DNA from: Cupriavidus taiwanensis
Lineage (GTDB): Bacteria > Pseudomonadota > Gammaproteobacteria > Burkholderiales > Burkholderiaceae
Direction of reading: 5' to 3'
NCBI RefSeq assembly: GCF_900249755.1
Contig: NZ_LT976853.1
Coordinates: 1,206,709 to 1,264,551, forward strand
DNA length: 57,843 bases
Of the stretch, positions 50,901 through 57,843 are shown one piece after another. The notes under the pieces were generated by a model, which worked only from the letters and a program-made list of their open reading frames with translations, had not been told where the DNA came from and made no database searches. The position numbers were made by a program, and so were the translations under genes. Every line of letters begins with the position of its first letter. Within the stretch, counting starts at the first letter, position 1.

Positions 50901-53717
50901 CTATGGCGGCATTTGCCCATCTTCGAGCTCAGGGACGGCATGGAGTCCAAGTCGTTCGAGGCGCGGCACGCTGATGGCCGTCATATGGGCTAGGCGCCGC
51001 CCGTATTGGCGCCTTTCCACATCATCCAAGAGCTTACCTGCGTGTGTCGGGACAACGCCGGATTGCAGCAGTTGTTGCTTGAAGATCCTGGCCGTCTTGA
51101 TAGGAAGCGCGTCGAATTTCGGACGCAGGTGTGGCGCTGTCGAGATATGGTCCATGATGTGGCTCGGCCGCACGAAGAGGGCCATTTCCTTGCTGCCGTC
51201 GTCGGTCTCCACGATGCCCCAGCAGCGGGGGAATTCGAATCGCCGCGCGGCGATCTCTGACAACAAGATTTCCATGATCCAGACCCAAGGCAGCCGGGTA
51301 CCGTCGGTGTCTGCAATGTGTGCGTTCATCTCGGCCAGCAGGTCGTCCACGAAGCCGCCTTGCTCCACGTCGATCTCCGCGAATTCGGCCAGCAGCGCCC
51401 ACGCTGTCATGACAGCGGCATAGTTCTCCATCATGCGCCGCGCGGTCGCATCGCTTGCCTCAGCGCGGCTGCGCTTTACGCATTCCGCCAGGAAGGCGGC
51501 ATGCAGGTCCCGGATGCGCGCCGGCTCGATGGCGGCGAGAAACTGCAGCCACTCCCACACGGGGAACTGCGGCAGGCTGTGCGGGATGATGTCCCCCTGC
51601 TTAGCCACGGCCAGTGATGTACGGCAAATCTTCGATTGCAGGCTCTCAACATCCACTTCCTCGCCGGCCAGCAGCACCGGCGCGCACATCAGGTACGGCG
51701 TTAGTGCCGCGCCCACGCGTGTGAACTCGAAACGGTAGGTGGACTGCAGCAGGCCGTCGATGTCGGAAAGCACGGCCTTCGGCAGCTTGGAAAATTCGTC
51801 CCATCCAACAGGATGCGTGGTCCATGAGACGGAGGCGCGCCGGCGGTGGTCGGTCTTCAGCATCTGGCCGGACAGGACTTGGAATGCAAGGGAAGTTTGC
51901 AGACTCTCCAATAGCTTCGATTTGCCTGAACCCTTTTCGGCCTGCATTTGAAGATGAGGGTAGAACCCTAGAACCGTCTTGAGATGGGCGCCAAGGGCCC
52001 ATACGAGCCCGATAGCGGCCGCATTGCCCCGGAAGGTCGCTTGATAAGCCGCAATGACGGCGCGGGCGTTCTGGCGCGTTCCACGCGGGAATGTCATGTT
52101 GTAGTAGAGGCATTGCTTCTGCGGCTCCATAAAGTAGCAGTCGCTGCCTTCCAGCGCGGCCAGCTCACCGCCACGCCACGCCAGCCCAACGAAGTTCACC
52201 ACGTCTCGGGCGCCGAGGTCAGCGGCACGCTCTAGGACGGTGACCATTCGGGAAAACTGCGCGGGCATCCAGATGTGCCCAAACTTGCCGCGCCACCATT
52301 CGTGGTTATAGAGCTTGTCGTTGCCTACAACTTCACGCTGTAGGACGGCGCCGTGTCGCGGCACCTGGGCGCTGATGCCAAATACCGTTTCCGGCTGGTT
52401 GTCCGGCGTGCCGTTGATGGTGGCCAGATGGCTCTGAATACGAAGGCGCGAAAAGCCGGCTACTCGAAACGAACACAGATCGCCCAATTCCTCTGTTCGG
52501 CGCGGCTGGCTGTCGTCGCCTTCTCCCTCCTTGTACTTTTCCACGAACTGCGTGAAGTCCTCCTTCACGCGGAAGCGCCAATAGACCGCAAAGTCATGGC
52601 TCGGCAGGAAGACGCGGCGGGTGCCTTCCATGTGCTCGCCTCCGCCGGGCATGCCGGGAATGAGCCATGGCTCCAGGCGCTTGAGCCGTTTGGTGAGCTC
52701 ATCAGCGCCATGCTGCTGCAACACATCGTTGATGTCCTCGCCTTCCTCCCAGTCCTGCATGTCAACAAACATGGAGCCAATATCGGCAGCGGTCAGCGCC
52801 TCGGAAAGCTTCCATGCGGCCGCAAGGCCGGGGCGCTGCCCGGTGCGTTCGTTGACGGCATCGGTGTGATCGAGGGCAATCAGCACGCGCTTGCCGCGCA
52901 AGAATGCCCAATCGATCCGGTCGACGTTGGCGGTTCCTCGGATGGCAAATGCGGCGCAGCCGTCGGGCAGGTGGCAGGACTCCACCGACAGCGCATTAAT
53001 GGGACTTTCCACGATGAACACCGTATGTGCGCGGCGCAGGCGCATGGCATCAGCCGTCCAGCCGTACCCAATTTTTTCGCCCTGGCATTGCGTCTTGACG
53101 TTGCCATTGGCTGCGGGGTCTGCATAGCGCAGGTCAACGGCGACGACGCGGCCAGTGCCTGACTCCCGGACAATGAAGGCGGCAGCTGGGCCGCCGTGCC
53201 CAACCTCACCAACAGGAATCTTCTGGCTCTGCCAGGCGTTCCACCCAACCGTGCCCGCCTTGATGGCGCGACGCGTTACGCTCTCGTCTATGCCGCGGCT
53301 GGCCAAGTAAGCTATCACCGGGGCCGGGTCAATCCGAACCCGGTCTGCGATGTATTCCTCGGTGCTTTTCTTCGTCGGCAGCGCACGCTGCTCGGGAGCA
53401 GGCATCGGCATGCCGTACCACTCGCCGAGAAGCTTTGCGGCATCCAACGGGCCTGCGACATCAGGGAGGCAATGTCGCACCAGGTCGATGCAGGAACCGC
53501 CGGCTTCGGTAGACCAATCTTTCCATGCGCGGCCGTTGTCAAAGATGGAAAGGGAGGGATTCGAATCCGTGTGAAGCGGGCTGTGATAGTTTCCCTTGGC
53601 GCCGCTCCTGCGGAGCTCAAGGCGCTCCGCCAGGTCGTGGAGGTCGATGTCGCGCTTGAGCTGATCAAACCATGAACGCAGGGCAGGGCTTTGCTGTGTC
53701 TGCATGGCGCCCCTCAT
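50901..53717 (-). CDS. TOPRIM/P-loop replication protein (satellite primase-helicase)
   Basis: This 938-residue protein begins with a CHC2-like segment (YHSPLHTDSNPSLSIF and WSTEAGGSCIDLVRH, about 44-85). A TOPRIM-like part follows (VFIVESPINALS and RGKRVLIALDHTD, about 235-290). A P-loop domain has Walker A QAEKGSGKSKLLESL near residue 600 and an ATPase core beyond it. It should drive element replication as the P4 alpha protein does, but its architecture differs. The start at 53717 overlaps the upstream stop (ATGA); an ATG at 53705 is an alternative. Confidence 0.82.
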   Translation of the reverse strand: MRGAMQTQQSPALRSWFDQLKRDIDLHDLAERLELRRSGAKGNYHSPLHTDSNPSLSIFDNGRAWKDWSTEAGGSCIDLVRHCLPDVAGPLDAAKLLGEWYGMPMPAPEQRALPTKKSTEEYIADRVRIDPAPVIAYLASRGIDESVTRRAIKAGTVGWNAWQSQKIPVGEVGHGGPAAAFIVRESGTGRVVAVDLRYADPAANGNVKTQCQGEKIGYGWTADAMRLRRAHTVFIVESPINALSVESCHLPDGCAAFAIRGTANVDRIDWAFLRGKRVLIALDHTDAVNERTGQRPGLAAAWKLSEALTAADIGSMFVDMQDWEEGEDINDVLQQHGADELTKRLKRLEPWLIPGMPGGGEHMEGTRRVFLPSHDFAVYWRFRVKEDFTQFVEKYKEGEGDDSQPRRTEELGDLCSFRVAGFSRLRIQSHLATINGTPDNQPETVFGISAQVPRHGAVLQREVVGNDKLYNHEWWRGKFGHIWMPAQFSRMVTVLERAADLGARDVVNFVGLAWRGGELAALEGSDCYFMEPQKQCLYYNMTFPRGTRQNARAVIAAYQATFRGNAAAIGLVWALGAHLKTVLGFYPHLQMQAEKGSGKSKLLESLQTSLAFQVLSGQMLKTDHRRRASVSWTTHPVGWDEFSKLPKAVLSDIDGLLQSTYRFEFTRVGAALTPYLMCAPVLLAGEEVDVESLQSKICRTSLAVAKQGDIIPHSLPQFPVWEWLQFLAAIEPARIRDLHAAFLAECVKRSRAEASDATARRMMENYAAVMTAWALLAEFAEIDVEQGGFVDDLLAEMNAHIADTDGTRLPWVWIMEILLSEIAARRFEFPRCWGIVETDDGSKEMALFVRPSHIMDHISTAPHLRPKFDALPIKTARIFKQQLLQSGVVPTHAGKLLDDVERRQYGRRLAHMTAISVPRLERLGLHAVPELEDGQMPP

Positions 53718-54052
53718 AGCATGTCGTGGACGCGGCTCAGGGCCTCATCCAATTGTTGTTTGAGAGGGCTCAGCAGGCAATGCAGACTGTGGTGTGCCGG
53801 CGATCGGTCACTCTGCAAGTCGAGGAAGCGCAGAATGCCATCAAGCCCGGCGCTGACGCGCAGCAACGCATAGCAACTGTCTTGTGTGGTTTCCCGGATG
53901 CAGTCGCCCAATGCGCCAATCTGTTCCATCGCTACGTTGAGTTCTGTCTTCGCCCGCGTATTGGCAGGGCGCACCTGCGTCATGAGCTGAGCAATCATGC
54001 GGTGTTGGCGGCAGAGGGCGAGGTGGTGTGCCGGTTGCTGGCGTTCAAGCAT
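53714..54052 (-). CDS. Small satellite protein, unknown function
   Basis: This 112-residue helical protein is not a named family I am sure of; its pattern (LARPANTRAKTELNVAMEQIG-like, with CYALLRVSAGLDGIL and SPLKQQLDEALSRV) recalls DUF1484-like proteins in this genus. The start at 54052 overlaps the preceding gene by eight bases. Its stop overlaps the replication gene start. It is therefore translationally linked to both neighbours. Confidence 0.65.
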   Translation of the reverse strand: MLERQQPAHHLALCRQHRMIAQLMTQVRPANTRAKTELNVAMEQIGALGDCIRETTQDSCYALLRVSAGLDGILRFLDLQSDRSPAHHSLHCLLSPLKQQLDEALSRVHDML

Positions 54053-54221
54053 GGGCCACCTCCGCTTTTGCGATAGCAGCAACAGCAACGAGCGCGGCGC
54101 CAACGACATCGAGCGAAGCGCGGTCGCTGGGCGCCTCGATGGCTTCGCGCAGCGCAGCGCGCACGATGGCAAGGATCTCGGGGAAAGCGGTTTGCTCAGG
54201 ACGAGCGAGGACATTAGGCAT
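54045..54221 (-). CDS. Small satellite protein under an RBS-sequestering hairpin
   Basis: This 58-residue protein begins MPNVLARPEQTAFPEILAIV and is mostly a single Ala-rich helix. The ATG at 54221 follows GGAGG, and that site lies inside a stem: GGCCTCC pairs with GGAGGCC. The same frame is open to 54479, giving a possible 144-residue Ash-like product. It is the first gene after the structured leader of the replication operon. Confidence 0.6.
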   Translation of the reverse strand: MPNVLARPEQTAFPEILAIVRAALREAIEAPSDRASLDVVGAALVAVAAIAKAEVAHA

Positions 54222-54480
54222 TGCGGCCTCCACGTGTGTTGGGGGAGGCCCGCCGCTCATTTCCACGTGAGGGGTGGCGGGCCAGACAGCGGGGGTGGAA
54301 AACCGGCACACACGGCAACCGGCCAGCCCGAAGGCTGCCCCGCCCGGCCCGCCATAGAAAAAGGCGCGCGAAGGCATACGGACGAAAAAATACCGCCTAG
54401 TGGCGGCTGTCCGCCGTGTGTTATTCGGGTTTCCACACCCGGCCACCGTTGTTTCGGCGACGGCTGAATTCTTCATCATC
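54222..54480 (-). promoter_or_regulatory. Structured leader of the replication operon, with internal terminator
   Basis: On the reverse strand this leader contains CCGCC-ACTA-GGCGG followed by TATTTTTTCG (54406 to 54384), a Rho-independent terminator upstream of all genes of the operon. CAGCC-TTCG-GGCTG (54324-54337) and two larger stems (54247-54283, 54225-54250) follow. The open frame through it encodes RYFFVRMPSRAFFYGG, a pattern seen in Ash/Icd-like satellite ORFs. It is laid out like the P4 immunity region, where premature termination controls replication genes. Confidence 0.55.
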
Positions 54481-54501
54481 TCGAAAGGGGTGTCAAGCTA
54501 T

Positions 54502-54786
54502 CTAGATCCTGGTCGAATGGGACGGAGACGGCGCATTCGGGACGCTTGTGCCGGCGTCGATATACGCGTCTACGCAGGCACCAGAGCGTGCGGCCAGCTG
54601 CATGGCAATCTCCGGATCCGGTTTGCTGCTGGGCGAAAGCGTGCGCACCACCTCCACCAGGCCGACGAACGTGTGCCCGCAGGTTAAGTTCGTGCATTGG
54701 CAGTAGAGCTCGCGCGTCATCCGTGAAACCTTGCGGCTCGACCGAATATGAGCCACGGCGCCGCAATGCGGGCAGTTCATCTTCAT
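54502..54786 (-). CDS. Ogr/Delta-like zinc-finger transcription activator
   Basis: This 94-residue protein matches the Ogr/Delta family: CPHCGAVAHIRSSRKVSRMT, then QCTNLTCGHTFVGLVEVVRTL. The four cysteines follow CxxC and CxxxxC spacing. In P2/P4 these proteins activate late genes of phage and helper. The start at 54786 follows GGAG. A 35-residue tail has no assigned role. It is one of two such genes here. Confidence 0.88.
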   Translation of the reverse strand: MKMNCPHCGAVAHIRSSRKVSRMTRELYCQCTNLTCGHTFVGLVEVVRTLSPSSKPDPEIAMQLAARSGACVDAYIDAGTSVPNAPSPSHSTRI

Positions 54787-54804
54787 TAGGATTCTCCAGA
54801 GGGT

Positions 54805-54832
54805 AGGGCGGGCCTCACGTGGCGCCCGCCCT
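54805..54832. repeat. GC-rich hairpin with CACGTG loop
   Basis: AGGGCGGGC (54805-54813) and GCCCGCCCT (54824-54832) pair perfectly around CTCACGTGGC. It lies between the two zinc-finger genes and resembles two hairpins in the leader at 54225-54283. Confidence 0.7.
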
Positions 54833-54843
54833 TCGATGGCCGT

Positions 54844-55047
54844 TTAGCAGTCGGTTTCGATGACAGTGTTCGGGCCTGCTGCGTAGAGCTCAGCGTGGCC
54901 GTTGTTCGTGCGGTAGTGGCGGGAGAACGTGTGTTCGCAAGCATGGTTCCCGCAGCGATACAGCAGTTCGTTCTTGCCATCGGCGTTGGTGACAAAGCCC
55001 TCGGGTCCGTTGAGGGTGCGGCATTTCGGGCATTTCTCGACTTGCAT
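54844..55047 (-). CDS. Second Ogr/Delta-like single-domain zinc-finger protein
   Basis: This 67-residue protein has CPKC near residue 6 and CGNHACEHTF near 32, i.e. CxxC and CxxxxC with the same spacing as Ogr. A following ...HTF motif is shared with the neighbour. P4 Delta is a tandem of two such domains; here they are separate genes. The start at 55047 places GGAG six bases upstream (within ATGGAGATGAAC). Assignment is by spacing and so moderate. Confidence 0.65.
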   Translation of the reverse strand: MQVEKCPKCRTLNGPEGFVTNADGKNELLYRCGNHACEHTFSRHYRTNNGHAELYAAGPNTVIETDC

Positions 55048-55071
55048 GTTCATCTCCATGAGGAAAAGCTG

Positions 55072-55806
55072 TCAGGCGTTGCGGACGGCGGTGCGCAGGG
55101 CGTCTGCCCTTCTTGCAAACTCGGCCAGCTTCATCTGCTTCGTGGCGGGGGAAACGACGTTGAAGTCCGCTAGGCCATTGGGCCTCTCAGCCAGGGAAAG
55201 CACCGGATCTCGGGAAGCGTCAAACGTCGCTGCTTTGACGCCGGCGGAGATGGCGCTGTGCGCGCGTGCAAGCGCCGCATCAAGAGCTGACCGATAGCCA
55301 CGCTGCTCCCAAGGTGCACCGCCAGATTCGACAGCCTGGCGTCCGTATGCATGGGCGAGTGCCTGTACTGCGTGTTGTAGGGGTGCCAGGGAGTCACCCA
55401 GCACTTCGAACAGCCCTTCCGCATACGCTGTCGCCACGCCGCTGTAGGCAGCGGATTCTGTGCCTTTAGCAAGGCCCGCTTCGAGCTCGGCTTCTTCCAG
55501 CGCCAGCTGAACTTCGGCAATGATGGCGCGGTAGTCCTCGGCCAGCGTATAAGCGGCGCGCTCCTTGCTCTTGAGGTCGCGGATTTGCTTCATGGAGGCG
55601 CCGGTATCGCGCATCAAGGCTGCCGCCTCGCTTCTTGCACCCAGTGCCTCGGCATCGGCAGCCTCGGCTGCCTTCGTATGCTTCTGCAGCTCGCCCCGAA
55701 GGCGAGCTACTTTGTCGCGGGCGGATTCGAAGGCAGCGCGGGTGCGCTGGTGTGTTTCCAAAGCGTCGAGGACGCTCTTGGGAAGGGTGGTTGTGTGCGT
55801 ATGCAT
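55072..55806 (-). CDS. Psu-like satellite protein (polarity suppression type)
   Basis: This 244-residue protein has a long coiled-coil-like helical N-terminal half (THQRTRAAFESARDKVARLRG and EAAALMRDTGASMKQIRDLK), and a C-terminus with FNVVSPATKQMKLAEFARRADAL, which resembles the end of P4 Psu. Psu inhibits Rho-dependent termination and decorates capsids. Similarity is limited to pattern level, so the call is tentative. The ATG at 55806 follows AAGGA. It is between AlpA and the zinc-finger genes, the usual satellite order. Confidence 0.6.
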   Translation of the reverse strand: MHTHTTTLPKSVLDALETHQRTRAAFESARDKVARLRGELQKHTKAAEAADAEALGARSEAAALMRDTGASMKQIRDLKSKERAAYTLAEDYRAIIAEVQLALEEAELEAGLAKGTESAAYSGVATAYAEGLFEVLGDSLAPLQHAVQALAHAYGRQAVESGGAPWEQRGYRSALDAALARAHSAISAGVKAATFDASRDPVLSLAERPNGLADFNVVSPATKQMKLAEFARRADALRTAVRNA

Positions 55807-55819
55807 GGGAGTCCTTGAT

Positions 55820-56083
55820 TTACGTCCGACGTGCCGCAATGCGGGATTCCATCCATTGCCGGATCTCGCTTGAGAGCCAGGCAACGCTCTTGCCCGCCAG
55901 CGGCACGGGCTTCGGAAAGTCGCCTCGGCGCATGCCGTCATATATGGACGATGCGGGCAAGGCGCAAACGGCCATGACTTCCGGCAGGCGCATGAACCGT
56001 TCAGGTGCCGATGCGCCAGCTCCGTGAAGGGCAAGGCCATGAGCGCTGCATGCTGTGGACGTTCCAGCGTGCGAACTAATCAT
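55820..56083 (-). CDS. AlpA family regulator
   Basis: This 87-residue protein has the AlpA/MerR-like helix-turn-helix: RLPEVMAVCALPASSIYDGM then RGDFPKPVPLAGKSVAWLSSEIRQWM. AlpA proteins control integrase or excision of satellites and prophages. The N-terminal 28 residues are not conserved. It follows the Psu-like gene by 14 bases and lies downstream of a cluster of TTGCTC half-sites. Confidence 0.88.
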   Translation of the reverse strand: MISSHAGTSTACSAHGLALHGAGASAPERFMRLPEVMAVCALPASSIYDGMRRGDFPKPVPLAGKSVAWLSSEIRQWMESRIAARRT

Positions 56084-56116
56084 CTGCGTTCCTCATCAGA
56101 GGGGATTAATGGAAGC

Positions 56117-56157
56117 GAGCAACGTTGCTCGGATTTGCTCGGTACTGCTCAGAGCAA
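56117..56157. promoter_or_regulatory. Cluster of GAGCAA/TTGCTC inverted half-sites
   Basis: A 14-bp perfect palindrome, GAGCAACGTTGCTC (56117-56130), is followed by TTGCTC (56135-56140) and GAGCAA (56152-56157). These four half-sites sit 35-75 bases before the AlpA gene. They fit an operator for a satellite regulator or an origin-like region. The rest of the 405-base gap to 56488 shows nothing recognised. Confidence 0.65.
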
Positions 56158-56488
56158 CGACAGTGTCTAGAGAGCGGCTGCGGCCCGGCAACGGCTTAGT
56201 GTTGTGCTGGAATCCCCCACAACGAGCGAGCTGGAGCAAGCCGGCGCTGGGGCATGCCCCGCGCTGCAACAGCTGCGAAGCCGACAGTGCATACGGCCCT
56301 CGGCTCCCGCAAGGCGCCGTTATGCGGCCTGGCACGCGAGTGAGGGGACGCATGAGCGTTATCCCGCCGCGCGCCGTGGAGACCCCGCCTCACCCGCCCG
56401 CTTTATTGAGTGGTTTTCATGCAGCTACCAAGGTGCCGCTCTGCCGCGCCAGCATTGGCACGGAAGGGTGTCGCAGCGGTGCAAGGAT

Positions 56489-57004
56489 TTATGCAAATTT
56501 ATGCACGTGCCGCAGTGGTTGCTCTGCAGGATGCGAAGGGGTATCCATGGGGTGACCGCCTATGACCATTCCTCCAACTTGCTCCACCAGGACGGCTTGC
56601 GTTGCCCTGCGCCAAACGCCCGCTGTAGGGAGGGTGTCACCAGGTGGCGCATGGGAAAGCAATTCGGTAACGGTGTCGCGTAGCACGTCCCCTAGGCTAT
56701 AGGGATCAGGGGCGTCCTCCCAATGGTCGAGATACTTCCGCAGCGTGGTCGTAATCGCCGAGGCCTCGATACTGGTCAATCCGCGATTCGCGGGGCCTGT
56801 CAGTGCAAAGTGAAGGGAGTCCTGAACGTGCTGCAGGAACGATTGGGCTTCTTGTCGGTGGAGACCGCCGAGCGCGACGACTTGGCGGAAGAGCTCACCA
56901 TAGGGCATGCATGCACCATGACTCGCGCATGCTTCGAGCCGAGCAAGGAACTGAGCGGCAGCCTTCGTACAAGATGCGTTTGCGTTGCTGTCGGGCGAGG
57001 TCAT
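56489..57004 (-). CDS. Hypothetical satellite protein
   Basis: This 171-residue protein has no domain I recognise. It is helical, with CASHGACMPYGELFRQVVAL near residue 26 and LTSIEASAITTTLRKYLDHW near 75. The start overlaps the stop of the upstream HTH gene in an ATGA arrangement, so it is co-translated with it. It is the last gene before the half-site cluster. Confidence 0.65.
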   Translation of the reverse strand: MTSPDSNANASCTKAAAQFLARLEACASHGACMPYGELFRQVVALGGLHRQEAQSFLQHVQDSLHFALTGPANRGLTSIEASAITTTLRKYLDHWEDAPDPYSLGDVLRDTVTELLSHAPPGDTLPTAGVWRRATQAVLVEQVGGMVIGGHPMDTPSHPAEQPLRHVHKFA

Positions 57005-57288
57005 TGCGCTTCCTTTATGGCGAAGTTTGCGGGGTCGCTTATCCAGGCGTGCACGGATGCGAAGTCATAGAGCGTGCAGCGTTCGGAGATCCGTTGGGCG
57101 GCTGGGGCCCTTCCTTCGGATACAAGGCGGCGCCACGTTTCGCGGCTGACACCGACGAATGGGGCGATGTCGTTCCATCGTCCCCGGCCAACCAGTGGCA
57201 AGGAAGCGGGAATTTCTCGGACTGCGCGTTGGGTCTGTGCCGCCTGGGGCAGCGGGGGCCTTAGCGGATTCTTGGTCTTCTTAGCCAT
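57001..57288 (-). CDS. Helix-turn-helix regulator, AlpA-like
   Basis: This 95-residue basic protein contains WNDIAPFVGVSRETWRRLVSEG, a MerR/AlpA-type helix-turn-helix, then AAQRISERCTLYDFASVHAWISD. It is likely a DNA-binding regulator. A palindromic site about 160 bases upstream (57448-57470) is a candidate binding site, perhaps autoregulatory. The ATG at 57288 has no strong ribosome site visible. Confidence 0.72.
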   Translation of the reverse strand: MAKKTKNPLRPPLPQAAQTQRAVREIPASLPLVGRGRWNDIAPFVGVSRETWRRLVSEGRAPAAQRISERCTLYDFASVHAWISDPANFAIKEAQ

Positions 57289-57407
57289 CGTGTGCCTTGT
57301 TTGCTCTCTATGGGCAACGTTGCGATGGCAAGAGAATAGGAATGGGGCTCATCCGTTGGAAGAGCCCATGCAGAGCAGCGGCAGACTGAGCTAGGAAGCG
57401 CACGCGC

Positions 57408-57470
57408 TCTGCTGGGCAGAAGGCAACGCACGCTACCGAGGATGACACGTATTCTGCTTAGCAGAATACG
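57408..57470. promoter_or_regulatory. Palindromic operator(s) upstream of the HTH gene
   Basis: CGTATTCTGCT (57448-57458) and AGCAGAATACG (57460-57470) are perfect 11-bp arms around a single T. A weaker copy of the centre, TCTGC-TGG-GCAGA, lies at 57408-57420. They lie in the 213-base gap between two leftward satellite genes. Confidence 0.75.
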
Positions 57471-57501
57471 ATCATGAAGGCGTGAACGCCGATGGCGACG
57501 G

Positions 57502-57831
57502 TTACATGCGCTCTTTCCGCTCGGCGCTAATTAGGCGCGCCAAGCCACCAATGTTGTAGTTCACCCCCATGTCGCGGAGTTTAAGAGCGGCTTGTTGCGC
57601 AGAGAGGGAGGGGCTGATGTGCTCGCGATAGAGCTCAATGGCCCGTTGCTTTTCTTCTTGCATCCGTTCGTGCCGCTTGTGGCCACCTTGGCTTGCCTTC
57701 TTCCGACTATCGTCACGCCATGCAAGCAAGGTGCCGGATTCTCCGAGCTCGTAGTTGGCATGCATGAGGAAATGCAAAGCTTCGAAAGTCTCTGCGTCAT
57801 GTATCGCGGTGCGAGCGGCGTTGAGACTCAT
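57502..57831 (-). CDS. Hypothetical satellite protein near window edge
   Basis: This protein of at least 109 residues has no family I recognise. It has a basic middle (RDDSRKKASQGGHKRHERMQ) and a C-terminus with QQAALKLRDMGVNYNIGGLARLISAERKERM, possibly a DNA-binding helix. No stop precedes the ATG at 57831 before the window edge, so a longer N-terminus is possible. Confidence 0.6.
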   Translation of the reverse strand: MSLNAARTAIHDAETFEALHFLMHANYELGESGTLLAWRDDSRKKASQGGHKRHERMQEEKQRAIELYREHISPSLSAQQAALKLRDMGVNYNIGGLARLISAERKERM

Positions 57832-57843
57832 CCAGCAGGTGGC

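Larger units (their letters stand above)
45047..57843. mobile_element. P4-like phage satellite or related integrative element (left part)
   Basis: Genes and composition change abruptly at about 45,050. Rightward to the window end the content is that of a P4-type satellite: AlpA-like regulators, Psu-like protein, Ogr/Delta-like zinc fingers, a TOPRIM/P-loop replication protein and cargo genes. The integrase, the intact tRNA and the second attachment site should lie past 57,843. Support is from gene families; an integrase was not seen. Confidence 0.7.

Noticed and set aside
1..57843. CRISPR arrays and rRNA genes
   Set aside because: No regularly spaced direct repeats of CRISPR type and no rRNA-like sequence were seen. 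The repeats present are palindromic REP-type units.

Overview
The window is GC-rich, densely packed DNA that reads as a chromosome of Cupriavidus or a close relative (Burkholderiaceae, Betaproteobacteria). The evidence is gene content and order: a yicC-gmk-rpoZ-RelA/SpoT-greB block, an rph-rdgB-hemW operon, a large PPK2 kinase, a DUF1415 protein and two MocR-type regulators. This assignment comes from reading the sequence; no database was searched.

Bases 1 to about 45,040 are backbone. In order they hold: a YkvA-like membrane protein and a REP-type inverted repeat pair; a four-gene BMP-type (nucleoside-like) ABC importer; pirin; a four-gene glycine-betaine/choline-type importer behind a consensus sigma-70 promoter and a leader of about 375 nt; tRNA-Ser; hemW-rdgB-rph; a PP2C phosphatase with a Ser/Thr kinase; yicC, gmk, rpoZ and the (p)ppGpp enzyme; greB; tRNA-Arg and tRNA-fMet; a PKHD-type hydroxylase; a MocR regulator divergent from an AhpD-like gene; a DUF2252 protein; LpxO; a duplicated-sensor GGDEF protein; a second MocR regulator divergent from a DUF2917 gene with a 9-bp inverted repeat between them; two flavoproteins; DUF1415; a methyltransferase; a FapA-like protein; a frameshifted CapA-like gene; a BBE-type flavin oxidoreductase; and PPK2.

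From about 45,047 to the right edge base composition drops and gene content changes to that of a mobile element. The left boundary is a 20-nt stretch resembling the T-loop and acceptor end of a tRNA, followed on the same strand by a Rho-independent terminator, as expected where an element has inserted into a tRNA 3' end. The right end, integrase and intact tRNA are not in the window. The element looks like a P4-type phage satellite. Leftward it encodes two small HTH/AlpA-like regulators, a Psu-like protein, two single-domain Ogr/Delta-like zinc fingers, a highly structured leader containing an internal terminator and an RBS-sequestering hairpin, two small proteins, and a TOPRIM/P-loop replication protein joined by overlapping stop and start codons.

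Between the replication operon and the tRNA-like end lie 5.6 kb of cargo with no role in satellite replication: a zinc-ribbon protein, a 756-residue membrane protein of unknown function, and a translationally coupled pair made of a HipA-like kinase and a DUF3037-like partner. This cargo is the best candidate in the window for an undescribed anti-phage or toxin-antitoxin system. The element-encoded RNA structures are the best candidate for an undescribed regulatory circuit.
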